Source: Chitinophagaceae bacterium IBVUCB2
GTDB lineage: Bacteria > Bacteroidota > Bacteroidia > Chitinophagales > Chitinophagaceae
Direction of reading: 5' to 3'
Length of the DNA: 64,000 bases
Assembly (NCBI GenBank): GCA_002127295.1
Contig: NFUV01000001.1
Location: 310,001-374,000, forward strand
Part shown: in pieces, positions 35,437-44,322 of the stretch
Layout: the number at the start of each line of letters is the position of its first letter
How positions within the stretch are numbered: position 1 is the first letter of the stretch
The notes under the pieces: model-generated
Database searches by the model: none
What the model saw: only the letters and a program-made list of their open reading frames with translations
Told to the model about the DNA's origin: nothing
Made by a program: the position numbers and the translations under genes

Positions 35437-36651
35437 ATGAAATCTACGACCCGTGTTCAGCTATCTATAATGATGTTTTTGGAATTTTTTATTTGGGGAG
35501 GATGGTTTGTGACATTGGGAACTTTTTTAGGCACAAATCTCCAGGCAGATGGAGGTAAAATTGGCGATGTTTTCTCCACGCAATCATGGGGAGCTATCAT
35601 TGCTCCATTTATTATCGGTCTTATTGCAGACAGGTACTTTAATGCAGAAAAAATTCTTGGAGTTTTACATATTCTGGGTGCAGGTTTAATGTATATGATG
35701 TATAGTTCGGAGAATGTTACTGTATTCTATCCTTATGCACTTGGTTATATGATTCTTTATATGCCTACACTGGCATTAGTTAACTCTGTTTCTTTTAATC
35801 AAATGAAAAATCCTGAAAAAGAGTTTTCGATCATCCGGGTTTTTGGAACATTGGGTTGGATCGTTGCGGGTTTGCTTATCAGTTATCTTTTTCATTGGGA
35901 CTCACAAGAGAACACTGCAAAGGGCCTCTTAAAAAACACCTTCCTTTTATCTGGCGCTGCTGCATTGCTGCTTGGTTTATTCAGTTTTACCCTGCCAAAA
36001 ACACCGCCTGCAAAATACTCCGGAGAAAAAGTTAGCATAGGACAAATTTTAGGATTGGATGCACTTAAATTATTAAAGGATAAAAATTTCCTGATCTTCT
36101 TTATTGCCTCAATTCTCATCTGTATTCCACTGGCATTTTATTATCAAAATGCCAATTCATTCCTGTCTAATGTTGGCATGTCAAACCCCACGGGTAAGAT
36201 GACTATCGGGCAAGCATCAGAAGTTTTGTTCCTATTAGCACTTCCTGTTTTCTTTTCAAAATTTGGATTTAAAAAAACGATTCTTGTGGGAATGCTTGCC
36301 TGGGCCTTACGATATGTATTGTTTGCTTTTGGCAACGCTGGCGAGCTGAGTTTTATGCTACTGTTAGGAATTGCCCTGCATGGTATTTGCTATGATTTCT
36401 TTTTTGTATCCGGGCAGATCTACACTAATTCAAAAGCTGGTGAAAAATATAAGAGTGCTGCACAGGGTTTGATAACATTAGCAACCTATGGTGTAGGGAT
36501 GCTTATTGGGTTTAAGATAGCAGGAATTATTACAGACAGCTATAAAACTGCAGATGGATTTGATTATAAAATGATCTGGTTAATTCCCGCAGCCATTGCT
36601 GCCGCAGTATTTTTATTATTTGCCGTTTCATTTCGTGACGAAAAAAAATAA
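35437..36651 (+). CDS. NupG-type nucleoside/sugar:H+ symporter (MFS)
   Basis: 404 residues from the ATG at 35437; the ATG at 35389 adds 16 polar residues not typical of the family. The start MKSTTRVQLSIMMFLEFFIWGGWFVTLGTFL is the NupG-family N-terminus. Twelve hydrophobic segments follow, with IADRYF in the first cytoplasmic loop. NupG-type proteins import nucleosides, but many Bacteroidota members sit in sugar loci. Here it probably imports the sugar or keto-sugar products. It is 7 bases before a Tat TIM-barrel gene. Confidence 0.85.
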   Translation: MKSTTRVQLSIMMFLEFFIWGGWFVTLGTFLGTNLQADGGKIGDVFSTQSWGAIIAPFIIGLIADRYFNAEKILGVLHILGAGLMYMMYSSENVTVFYPYALGYMILYMPTLALVNSVSFNQMKNPEKEFSIIRVFGTLGWIVAGLLISYLFHWDSQENTAKGLLKNTFLLSGAAALLLGLFSFTLPKTPPAKYSGEKVSIGQILGLDALKLLKDKNFLIFFIASILICIPLAFYYQNANSFLSNVGMSNPTGKMTIGQASEVLFLLALPVFFSKFGFKKTILVGMLAWALRYVLFAFGNAGELSFMLLLGIALHGICYDFFFVSGQIYTNSKAGEKYKSAAQGLITLATYGVGMLIGFKIAGIITDSYKTADGFDYKMIWLIPAAIAAAVFLLFAVSFRDEKK

Positions 36652-36658
36652 ACCCATT

Positions 36659-37552
36659 ATGGCTAACAATTCTTCTCGTCGAAAATGGCTGAAGCAAGTA
36701 GCTGCAGGATCACTGGCTGTAACGGCTTTTCCTTCACTGAATAGTTTTGCTACAGCGAATGAAGAATTTGAACCAAACTTAAAAGGCAACATTAATCATT
36801 CCGTCTGCCAATGGTCATACGGTTTTTTATCACTCGATGAATTATGCCTGCTGGTAAAAAAACTGGGATTTGGAGCCATTGATCTGATTGGCCCTAAGGA
36901 TTGGCCGACCTTAAAAAAACATGGCATTGATTCCTCTATGTGTAATGGAGCACAAATAAATTTGGTAAAAGGCTGGAACGATAAGCAATATCACTCAACA
37001 CTGATAAAAAATTACCTGGAACATATAGAATTAGTGGCTGCGGCGGGATATAAAAATCTTATTTGCTTTAGTGGCAACAGGAATGGTATGGATGATGGAG
37101 TTGGGCTGAAAAATTGTGTAGAAGGTTTGAAACAGATCATGAGCCTTGCTGAAAAGAAAGGTGTCATTATTCAAATGGAATTATTCAACAGCAAAGTTGA
37201 CCATAGGGATTATATGGCCGATAAAAGTGCATGGGGTGTGGAACTTTGCAAACAGCTCGGCTCTCCTAACTTCAAGCTATTGTATGATATTTATCACATG
37301 CAAATAAATGAAGGCGATGTGATAAGAACGATAAAAGATAATCACCAGTATTTTGGTCATTATCATACGGCTGGTGTACCTGGCCGGCATGAAATTGATG
37401 AAACACAGGAATTGTTTTATCCTGCTATTATGAAAGCAATTGTTGAGACAGGCTTCAAAGGCTATGTGGCGCAAGAGTATATTCCAACGGGAAAAGACAG
37501 TAAAGAAAAAATTGCAGCCTTGAAAAAAGCGATTAAGATTTGTGACGTTTAG
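36659..37552 (+). CDS. Tat-exported hydroxypyruvate-isomerase-like TIM-barrel protein
   Basis: 297 residues from ATG at 36659; the frame is open further upstream inside the transporter gene, but the Tat signal fixes the start. Twin-arginine motif SRRKWLK, then a hydrophobic stretch ending at about residue 30. The barrel shows GVIIQMELFNSKVDHRDY, FKLLYDIYHMQINEGD, FGHYHTAGVPGRHEIDE and GYVAQEYIPTG, with the Glu, Asp, His and Glu metal ligands. Family members are called hydroxypyruvate isomerase-like. Export suggests it acts on a periplasmic sugar derivative. It is co-transcribed with the transporter. Confidence 0.85.
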   Translation: MANNSSRRKWLKQVAAGSLAVTAFPSLNSFATANEEFEPNLKGNINHSVCQWSYGFLSLDELCLLVKKLGFGAIDLIGPKDWPTLKKHGIDSSMCNGAQINLVKGWNDKQYHSTLIKNYLEHIELVAAAGYKNLICFSGNRNGMDDGVGLKNCVEGLKQIMSLAEKKGVIIQMELFNSKVDHRDYMADKSAWGVELCKQLGSPNFKLLYDIYHMQINEGDVIRTIKDNHQYFGHYHTAGVPGRHEIDETQELFYPAIMKAIVETGFKGYVAQEYIPTGKDSKEKIAALKKAIKICDV

Positions 37553-37766
37553 GGAGAGTAGGGAGTCTTTAGTCAGGAGTCGGGAGTATTTCCGCTGTTG
37601 GAAATGTTGATTTATATTGGAGTATTTGCAAATGCTGAGGAGTGGACAGAATGATGAAGAGTGCGACACAACCGGGCTGATAGTAGATATGTAGTTGACA
37701 AAATAAAAATCGGGAAACAGGTATCTCAATTATTAATTACAATTATTAATTCTTAATTTTTTTCAA
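37553..37766 (+). other. Intergenic region with degenerate oligonucleotide repeats
   Basis: 214 bases with no gene. It starts with repeated GGGAGT/GGAGTC words (37552-37590) and ends with repeated AATTATTAATT words (37725-37760). No terminator hairpin is clear. Confidence 0.4.
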
Positions 37767-39449
37767 ATGGCAGACAACAACACCTATGATGCAATTGTAA
37801 TCGGTTCTGGTATAAGTGGCGGATGGGCCGCAAAAGAATTGACCGAAAAAGGTTTGAAAGTGATCATGCTGGAACGTGGCCGCAACATTGAGCATATTAA
37901 AGACTACGTAAATGCCAACAAGAGTAGCTGGGAATTTCCACACCGTGGTGGAAGAACACAGCAAATGATTCAAGATTACCCGGTACTGAAAAGAGATTAC
38001 CCGTTAAATGAAACAGTGCTTGACTATTGGGTAAAGGATAAAGAAAGCCCCTATACAGAAGTAAAACGTTTTGATTGGTTCCGTGGTTATCATGTGGGCG
38101 GACGTTCCTTAATGTGGGGCCGACATAGCTATCGTTTTAATAAATGGGATTTTGAAGCGAATGGAAAAGAAGGCATTGCTGTTGACTGGCCTATTCGCTA
38201 TGATGATCTTGCTCCCTGGTATAGTCATGCAGAAAAATTTGCAGGCATACAAGGTAGCAGAGAAGGATTAGATGTATTACCTGATGGTGATTTTATGCCG
38301 GCAATGGAATTGAATTGTGTAGAAATAGATGTGAAGAAAAGAGTGGAAGCACATTACAAAGACATGCGGAAATTTATTAATGCCCGCACAGCTAATATTA
38401 CAGTACCACACCATGACAGAACTAATTGCCAGTACCGTGATAAATGCTGGAGAGGTTGCCCGTTTGGTGGATACTTCAGCACACAATCAGCAACATTACC
38501 TGCTGCGATGAAAACGGGTAACCTTACGCTTCGCCCCTTCTCTATCGTAACAAAAATTTTATATAATAAAGACAAGAAAAAAGCAACAGGTGTTGAGATA
38601 TTGGATGCAGAAACAAACCAGACCTATGAATACAAAGCAAAAATTGTTTTTGTATGTGCCTCTTCATTTAATTCTACCTGGGTATTGATGAATTCTGCAA
38701 CGGATGTATGGGAAGGTGGACTAGGAAGCAGCAGTGGCGAATTGGGACATAATGTAATGGATCATCATTTTCGTTGCGGGGCAAGCGGAACTGTGGAAGG
38801 ATTCAATGATAAATATACTTATGGCCGCAGACCAAGTGGTGTGTATGTACCAAGATTCAGAAATGTATATAATGATAAACGGGATTATGTTCGTGGCTTT
38901 GGCTACCAGGGTGGTGCAGGCCGTGGCCGTGGTGTTGAAGTAGCAGAGTTTACTATCGGTGCCAGTTTGAAAGAAGCCATGAGTATCCCAAAAGATAATT
39001 GGGGCTTTGGGATAACTGCATTTGGAGAAATGCTTCCATATCATGAAAATAAAATCTCCCTGGATAAAACAGTAAAAGATAAATGGGGCTTACCGGTTCT
39101 TGCCATGGATGTTGAAATAAAAGAGAATGAAAAGAAGATGCGTATTGACATGATGAATGACGCCAAAGAAATGCTGGAAGCCGGTGGTGTAACAGATGTA
39201 AAATCTTATGACCATGGCTACCATGTAGGAATGGGCATACATGAAATGGGAACAGCCCGTATGGGCCGAGATCCAAAAACTTCTGTACTGAATGGTAATA
39301 ACCAGGTATGGGATGCGCCAAATGTATTTGTAACCGATGGTGCTTGCATGACATCAGCATCCTGTGTAAATCCATCATTGACCTATATGGCATTGACAGC
39401 AAGAGCGGCAGATTTTGCAGTGAACGAACTAAAAAAACAAAATCTCTAA
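37767..39449 (+). CDS. GMC-family oxidoreductase, dehydrogenase large subunit
   Basis: 560 residues. FAD-binding start DAIVIGSGISGGWAAKELTEKG, then LERGR. The C-terminal active-site region has HVGMGIHEMGTARMG and ASCVNPSLTYMAL, giving the His and Asn typical of GMC dehydrogenases. It lacks a signal peptide. The next gene encodes a small subunit with a Tat/lipoprotein signal, so the two likely fold together and are exported as one complex (inference). Such pairs with cytochrome c oxidise sugars, for example gluconate 2-dehydrogenase or glucoside 3-dehydrogenase. Confidence 0.92.
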   Translation: MADNNTYDAIVIGSGISGGWAAKELTEKGLKVIMLERGRNIEHIKDYVNANKSSWEFPHRGGRTQQMIQDYPVLKRDYPLNETVLDYWVKDKESPYTEVKRFDWFRGYHVGGRSLMWGRHSYRFNKWDFEANGKEGIAVDWPIRYDDLAPWYSHAEKFAGIQGSREGLDVLPDGDFMPAMELNCVEIDVKKRVEAHYKDMRKFINARTANITVPHHDRTNCQYRDKCWRGCPFGGYFSTQSATLPAAMKTGNLTLRPFSIVTKILYNKDKKKATGVEILDAETNQTYEYKAKIVFVCASSFNSTWVLMNSATDVWEGGLGSSSGELGHNVMDHHFRCGASGTVEGFNDKYTYGRRPSGVYVPRFRNVYNDKRDYVRGFGYQGGAGRGRGVEVAEFTIGASLKEAMSIPKDNWGFGITAFGEMLPYHENKISLDKTVKDKWGLPVLAMDVEIKENEKKMRIDMMNDAKEMLEAGGVTDVKSYDHGYHVGMGIHEMGTARMGRDPKTSVLNGNNQVWDAPNVFVTDGACMTSASCVNPSLTYMALTARAADFAVNELKKQNL

Positions 39450-39496
39450 AAACCCAAACTCTAAACTCTTAATTCTAAACTCTCAACTCTTATAAT

Positions 39497-40135
39497 ATGG
39501 ATCGTAGAGAACTTTTAAAAATGATAGCTGTGCTTACCGGCGGTGTTGTTATCGGCGGTGAAGTTTTTTTGACTGGTTGTAAAACCGCTGGTAAAACAGA
39601 TGCTGGTTTTACAGTAGCCAATATCAGTTTGCTGGATGAAATCGGCGAAACAATAATCCCCGCAACTAATACGCCGGGTGCTAAAGCTGCCAAAGTAGGT
39701 GAATTCATGAAAGTGATGGTAACAGACTGTTATACACAAGAACAGCAGACTGTATTTACTAATGGGCTCTCCAACTTTGAAGAAGTCTGTAAGAAAGCAA
39801 CGAACAAATCATTTATGGAGCTGTCTGCACAGGAACGTCATGACTTTTTAGTAATACTGGAAAAAGAAGCCAAGGCTTTTGATACAAAAGTGGAGGCAGA
39901 AGATAAAATTGAAAGAGAGACACTTGAAAAAGCGAATAGTACCAAGTTATGGAAGGATCAAAAAGAATTTATGGGTTCGCCACGGCATTATTATACAATG
40001 ATGAAACAATTAACCTTATTAGGGTTCTTCTCTTCTGAAACAGGAATGAAAGAAACCTTACGCTTCTTACCGGTGCCGGGTAAATATGATGGTAATGTGC
40101 CTTATGTAAAAGGTGAAAAAGCCTGGGCTGAATAA
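39497..40135 (+). CDS. Gluconate 2-dehydrogenase subunit 3 family protein
   Basis: 212 residues. MDRRELLKMIAVLTGGVVIGGEVFLTGC combines a weak twin-arginine start with a lipobox (LTGC, near residue 28). The domain shows ISLLDEIGETIIPATNTPGAKAAKVGEFM and ends GFFSSETGMKETLRFLPVPGKYDGNVPY, the family pattern. It is the small Tat-borne subunit of the GMC dehydrogenase encoded 47 bases upstream. It would anchor the complex at the membrane. The gap between them contains the short repeat of 39450-39496. Confidence 0.88.
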   Translation: MDRRELLKMIAVLTGGVVIGGEVFLTGCKTAGKTDAGFTVANISLLDEIGETIIPATNTPGAKAAKVGEFMKVMVTDCYTQEQQTVFTNGLSNFEEVCKKATNKSFMELSAQERHDFLVILEKEAKAFDTKVEAEDKIERETLEKANSTKLWKDQKEFMGSPRHYYTMMKQLTLLGFFSSETGMKETLRFLPVPGKYDGNVPYVKGEKAWAE

Positions 40136-40161
40136 TTATTCATTTATAATACTTAAGTATC

Positions 40162-41040
40162 ATGGATCATAGCAGAAGAAAATTTATAAAAATAAGCGGC
40201 GGCATCACAACAGGATTTGCATTAAGCGGTTTGGCCGGACTTTCATTTTTTGATGGTTGTGACAAAGCGACCGGATTAAAGGATTTCGGCCTGCAATTAT
40301 ATACGCTGCGTGATGATATGCCGAAAGACCCTAAAGGAGTGTTGCAACAGGTAGCTTCTTTTGGTTACAAGCAAATCGAAAGCTATGAAGGAGCCAAAGG
40401 TATGTTTTGGGGAATGAGCAATACCGAATTTAAAAAGTATATGGATGAACTGGGAATGAAGATTGTTGCGAGTCATTCAGATATTAATAAAGACTTTGAA
40501 AAGAAAGCTGCCGAAGCCGCTGCCATTGGTATGAAGTATTTGATATGTCCATGGCTGGGCCCTCAAAAATCATTAGATGATTATAAAAAAGCCGCTGACA
40601 ACTTTAATAAAAAAGGTGAAATATGTAAGAGCAATGGTATTCGCTTCGCTTATCATAATCATGACTATTCTTTTAAAAAGATAGATGGACAAATACCACA
40701 GGAAGTGATGATGAATGCTACAGATGCATCATTGGTAGATTATGAACTGGATATGTATTGGGTAGCAACTGCCGGAGAAGATATAGAAGCATGGTTAAAA
40801 AAATATAAGAATCGTTTTCGCTTGTGCCATGTAAAAGACCGGAGCAAAAACCCCGGCACCAATAATGGTCAGAACTCGGTTGATCTTGGTACTGGTTCTA
40901 TCAACTGGCCATCTGTTTTAAAAACTGCAAAAGAGAATGGTATGGAATATTTTATTGTAGAGCAGGAATATTATGCAGGGACTACGCCGTTGAAAGCGGT
41001 GGAGGCAAATGCGAGGTATATGAAGGGGTTGGTTTTATAG
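40162..41040 (+). CDS. Tat-exported sugar phosphate isomerase/epimerase-type TIM-barrel protein
   Basis: 292 residues. Twin-arginine motif SRRKFIK, then a hydrophobic region ending FFDGC, which may be lipidated. The barrel has FGLQLYTLRDDMP at the start, IRFAYHNHDYSF, YELDMYWVATAGED, FRLCHVKDRS and YFIVEQEYYAGT, with the expected metal ligands. It is the third TIM-barrel protein of this locus and the second one to be exported. It likely processes the periplasmic keto sugar made by the GMC complex 26 bases upstream (inference). Confidence 0.85.
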   Translation: MDHSRRKFIKISGGITTGFALSGLAGLSFFDGCDKATGLKDFGLQLYTLRDDMPKDPKGVLQQVASFGYKQIESYEGAKGMFWGMSNTEFKKYMDELGMKIVASHSDINKDFEKKAAEAAAIGMKYLICPWLGPQKSLDDYKKAADNFNKKGEICKSNGIRFAYHNHDYSFKKIDGQIPQEVMMNATDASLVDYELDMYWVATAGEDIEAWLKKYKNRFRLCHVKDRSKNPGTNNGQNSVDLGTGSINWPSVLKTAKENGMEYFIVEQEYYAGTTPLKAVEANARYMKGLVL

Positions 41041-41102
41041 ATTAAAATCTTTATCAAAAAAGTATTTTAGCTACCGCTAAAAATTTTTATAAAACTAAAT
41101 TA

Positions 41103-41801
41103 CTAATTCCCAACACTAGAAATAGCATCATAATCCCATAACCTTTTTAATTTAAATTCTTCATCTATGAGTTTGAGTATTTCGACAATACTTCTCACTT
41201 CCAAATGTTTACTAAATCCAATTTCAGGATTTGTATAACGATAAGCACGGTATAGGTTTTTTGTCGCTATTTCAACAAAAATCACATCATCATGTGAAGC
41301 GTCTGTTACCTCATACCCCGAAATTTCATTCTCATCGGGTAAATGCATGATATTTAGTGCAAACAACTTACTTATCAGCTCATTGACTTGATTCCCAGAA
41401 ATTTTATTTGTTATTTCACGGCTCGGCAAATACCACTCCCAATATTCTGGTTTATCAGTTTTTTTCAAACTGTGATTGGGAGAATATTGAATCTCAGAAA
41501 TCTCAACTCTCCATTCGGTTTTTGCATTTTCAAGAACAACTACTCTATCCCCTATTCCTGCTACCGAAGACCATATTCTTATTTGAATTGAATCAAAGCC
41601 TTTATAGAGTGGTACAAATCCAAGTTGATTGGTGCGAAATTTCATTTTGTTATATAATATAGAATCAACCGCCCCATTCCTATTTGGAATTTGAAACTTA
41701 AAAATATTTGCGTTATCAGATATATCATTCCTTTTTGAAGGAGTGTGATTTTCACAAGAAACAATATAACTAACAGATATTATAAGTAAAATTAATTTCA
41801 T
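41103..41801 (-). CDS. Lipoprotein of unknown function
   Basis: 232 residues with a lipoprotein signal (lipobox YIVSC, near residue 16). The mature protein holds IQIRIWSSVAGIGDRVVVLENAKTEWRVEISEIQ and EWYLPSREITNKISG. No family is recognised. The DNA is more AT-rich than its neighbours, which may mean a transferred or fast-evolving gene. Its start overlaps the stop of cutC by four bases, so it is translated downstream of cutC. Confidence 0.6.
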   Translation of the reverse strand: MKLILLIISVSYIVSCENHTPSKRNDISDNANIFKFQIPNRNGAVDSILYNKMKFRTNQLGFVPLYKGFDSIQIRIWSSVAGIGDRVVVLENAKTEWRVEISEIQYSPNHSLKKTDKPEYWEWYLPSREITNKISGNQVNELISKLFALNIMHLPDENEISGYEVTDASHDDVIFVEIATKNLYRAYRYTNPEIGFSKHLEVRSIVEILKLIDEEFKLKRLWDYDAISSVGN

Positions 41802-42541
41802 AAATTAATCAATGTGTTCTTTAATAATTTCACCTCCCCCACCTCAATCGAATTATTCATATAACTCTCCGCAGAATCTTTAAAACCCGGACGTATAAAA
41901 CTCATCTTGCTGGAAGCCTTTCCCCGTAATGAAGAATGAAACTCGGTACAACCAGTTTTCTCCGCCAGCATTTTAATATTTTCTTTTCTGACACCGCTGC
42001 CTGGCATAATGATAATTCGTTCGGCAGCTTTCTTATTTAATTCAGCAACTAAATCAACACCATCCACAACAGATGGTTGCTGACCGGAAGTCAAAATTCT
42101 TTCGCAGCCAATTTCAATCAGTTCTTCCAATGCAGTAAAAGGGTCTTTACAGCGGTCAAATGCCCTATGAAAAGTAACCCCTAACGGATAAGCTGCTTCT
42201 ACTAATTGTGCAGTTCGTACCATGTCAATAGTGCCATCCATATTCAGCAAGCCAATCACTACGCCATCACAACCTAATTGCTTGCACAATTTCACATCGT
42301 GTAACATTATTTCAAACTCATCTTTGCTGTATAAAAAATCACCGCCTCTTGGTCGTATAATGGGGAATAAGGAAACTGCAAATGCTTCCCTGCATTGTTT
42401 GATCGTTCCGAATGATGGGGTTGTTCCGCCTTCAGCCAGGTTGGCGCATAGTTCTATCCTGTCTGCACCACCTTCTACTGCTGATTTAGTGGTGGAAAAA
42501 TCTGACGTAGCAATTTCAATAATGTATTTTTTTTCTTCCAC
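41798..42541 (-). CDS. cutC: Copper homeostasis protein CutC
   Basis: 247 residues. A TIM barrel starts with IEIATSDFSTTKSAVEGGADRIELCANLAEGGTTPS, the CutC signature, then IIRPRGGDFLYS, GVVIGLLNMDGTIDM, TFHRAFDRC and ILTSGQQPS. The family is annotated as copper homeostasis, but the direct copper role is debated. It is cytoplasmic. It lies 7 bases after the glycosylasparaginase gene and overlaps the downstream lipoprotein gene. Confidence 0.92.
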   Translation of the reverse strand: MEEKKYIIEIATSDFSTTKSAVEGGADRIELCANLAEGGTTPSFGTIKQCREAFAVSLFPIIRPRGGDFLYSKDEFEIMLHDVKLCKQLGCDGVVIGLLNMDGTIDMVRTAQLVEAAYPLGVTFHRAFDRCKDPFTALEELIEIGCERILTSGQQPSVVDGVDLVAELNKKAAERIIIMPGSGVRKENIKMLAEKTGCTEFHSSLRGKASSKMSFIRPGFKDSAESYMNNSIEVGEVKLLKNTLINL

Positions 42542-42548
42542 GTTGCTA

Positions 42549-43595
42549 TTATTTTTTAGGATAGATGCTTTTTGCTGTTACCAGTTTTTCCATATCATTT
42601 GTCTTAATGGCATACTGAAAACCGCTATGAATTGAATAAGCACCGACCTGTCCTTTTTTATTGACCGCAAGAAATGCCACCTGTATATCCATTGCTTTCG
42701 GGCCTTTTATTTTGATGATACGTTCAACAATTTTTTTACAGGCTGCCTCTGGCGATAATCCTTGCCGCATTAATTCAACCACCGAATGTGAACCTGCCAC
42801 CCGAATCACATCTTCTCCTTGCCCGGTAGCAGTACAGGCACCTACTTCATTATCTACATACAGCCCTGCACCAATGATAGGAGAATCACCCAACCGTCCC
42901 CGTATTTTAAAACCTGCACCACTGGTAGTACAACTGCCGCTAAGATTTCCGTTGGTATCCATTGCCACCATACCAATGGTATCATGGTTCCAATCTCCAT
43001 TGTCTAATTTGTATGGTGCAAAAGGCCCATGATCTTTTTTATTCTCAATATTAATAGCAGGTGGTTTATACTCTGATTTTTTTAACCAGTTCTCATAATT
43101 CTTTTCAGCATCCTTCGACAATTTTTGTTCTTCCAGTTTAAATCCTTCAGCTACTGCAAACTGTTGTGCGCCGCTTCCTACCAACATTACATGTGGTGTT
43201 TTTTCCATTACTCTTCTTGCAACGGAGACGGGGTGTTTTATTCTTTCCAAAAAAGCTACACTGCCACAATTAAAATTTTCATCCATAATGCAGGCATCCA
43301 ATGTTACAAATCCATCCCGGTCAGGATTAGCACCTAATCCCACACAGCAATTTTGTTCATCTTCTGTTACCATCACTCCTTTTTCCACTGCATCCAAAGC
43401 CCGGCCTCCGTTGCCCAATATTTCCCAGGCACCTTTATTGGCCCGCAAACCTGCATCCCAGGTTGAGATCACTATCGGTTTCCCTTTTATGTTCTCTACC
43501 GTTTCCGCTGCTAACAACTTACTGCCCAGTGCACTTGCGAAACCGGTAAAAGCTGACGCTTTTATAAACTTTCTCCTGTTGATCATGTTGTTCAT
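42549..43595 (-). CDS. Tat-exported N4-(beta-N-acetylglucosaminyl)-L-asparaginase
   Basis: 348 residues from ATG at 43595 (MNNMINRRKFIKAS); a start at 43619 would add 8 residues. A Tat-type signal (NRRKFIK plus hydrophobic stretch) points to the periplasm. The Ntn-hydrolase autocleavage site is NHDTIGMVAMD, where Thr becomes the nucleophile. GFKIRGRLGDSPIIGAGLYVDN and TGQGEDVIR follow. The enzyme cleaves GlcNAc-Asn bonds from glycopeptides. Amino-sugar genes lie 5-8 kb downstream. It heads an operon with cutC. Confidence 0.92.
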   Translation of the reverse strand: MNNMINRRKFIKASAFTGFASALGSKLLAAETVENIKGKPIVISTWDAGLRANKGAWEILGNGGRALDAVEKGVMVTEDEQNCCVGLGANPDRDGFVTLDACIMDENFNCGSVAFLERIKHPVSVARRVMEKTPHVMLVGSGAQQFAVAEGFKLEEQKLSKDAEKNYENWLKKSEYKPPAINIENKKDHGPFAPYKLDNGDWNHDTIGMVAMDTNGNLSGSCTTSGAGFKIRGRLGDSPIIGAGLYVDNEVGACTATGQGEDVIRVAGSHSVVELMRQGLSPEAACKKIVERIIKIKGPKAMDIQVAFLAVNKKGQVGAYSIHSGFQYAIKTNDMEKLVTAKSIYPKK

Positions 43596-43693
43596 GTTGA
43601 TATGTCCGAAATTAAGCATCAGGCACAGTATTTAGGTATAGAACAAGGAATATTAATCCCCACAAAACCTTAACAAACTGTGCAGAATAAATA

Positions 43694-43725
43694 TTTGATG
43701 TTTAAACATTGATTATATATCTTTG
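43694..43725 (+). promoter_or_regulatory. Consensus promoter of the FMN reductase gene
   Basis: TTTG at 43694-43697, a 20-base spacer, and TATCTTTG at 43718-43725. This is the standard Bacteroidota promoter, 19 bases before the start codon. Confidence 0.6.
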
Positions 43726-43744
43726 TGTAACAAAATAAGAAATT

Positions 43745-44311
43745 ATGAAAATCGAAATAATATCAGGCAGCCCACGGATCAACAGTATCACCCGCCGTGC
43801 AGCTTTACACCTGAAAAACTGGATCTCTCAAAACACTTCTCATGAAGTGAAAATTATAGATATGAAAGACTGGGCTGTACCAGCAGTTCAATCCGTTTGG
43901 GTTTCATTGGATAAAGTGCCAGTTGAATTTCAGCCCTTGGCAGAAAGAATTTTTAATGCAGATGCATATATATTAGTAACGCCGGAATATAATGGCAGCT
44001 ACTCTCCTGCCCTTAAAAATCTGTTAGACCATTTTCCAAAACGTCATCATAAACCTTTTGGAATTGTAACCGCTTCGCCGGGTGCAATGGGTGGAATGAG
44101 AGCTTCGCAACAATTGCTACTGTTGGTCCCTGCATTGTTTGGTATCACATCCCCTTATATGTTAGTAATACCAGCAGTAGATAAAAAGTTCAGTCCTGAT
44201 GGCGATCTGTTGGACGAGAGTTTTCACAATGCCGTACATAATTTCGTAACAGAGTTTTTATGGTTGTCTGAAAATGTAGTGGAAACCCCGGTAGAAAGTC
44301 TTAAAGTTTAA
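43745..44311 (+). CDS. NAD(P)H-dependent FMN reductase family protein
   Basis: 188 residues. Flavodoxin-like fold: IEIISGSPRINSITRRAALHL binds the FMN phosphate, DAYILVTPEYNGSYSPALKNLLDHF is the family signature, and FGIVTASPGAMGGMRASQQL follows. These flavoproteins reduce FMN, quinones or azo compounds in the cytoplasm. Two pirin genes follow downstream on the same strand, suggesting a redox or stress unit (inference). Confidence 0.9.
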   Translation: MKIEIISGSPRINSITRRAALHLKNWISQNTSHEVKIIDMKDWAVPAVQSVWVSLDKVPVEFQPLAERIFNADAYILVTPEYNGSYSPALKNLLDHFPKRHHKPFGIVTASPGAMGGMRASQQLLLLVPALFGITSPYMLVIPAVDKKFSPDGDLLDESFHNAVHNFVTEFLWLSENVVETPVESLKV

Positions 44312-44322
44312 AATTCACGAAC

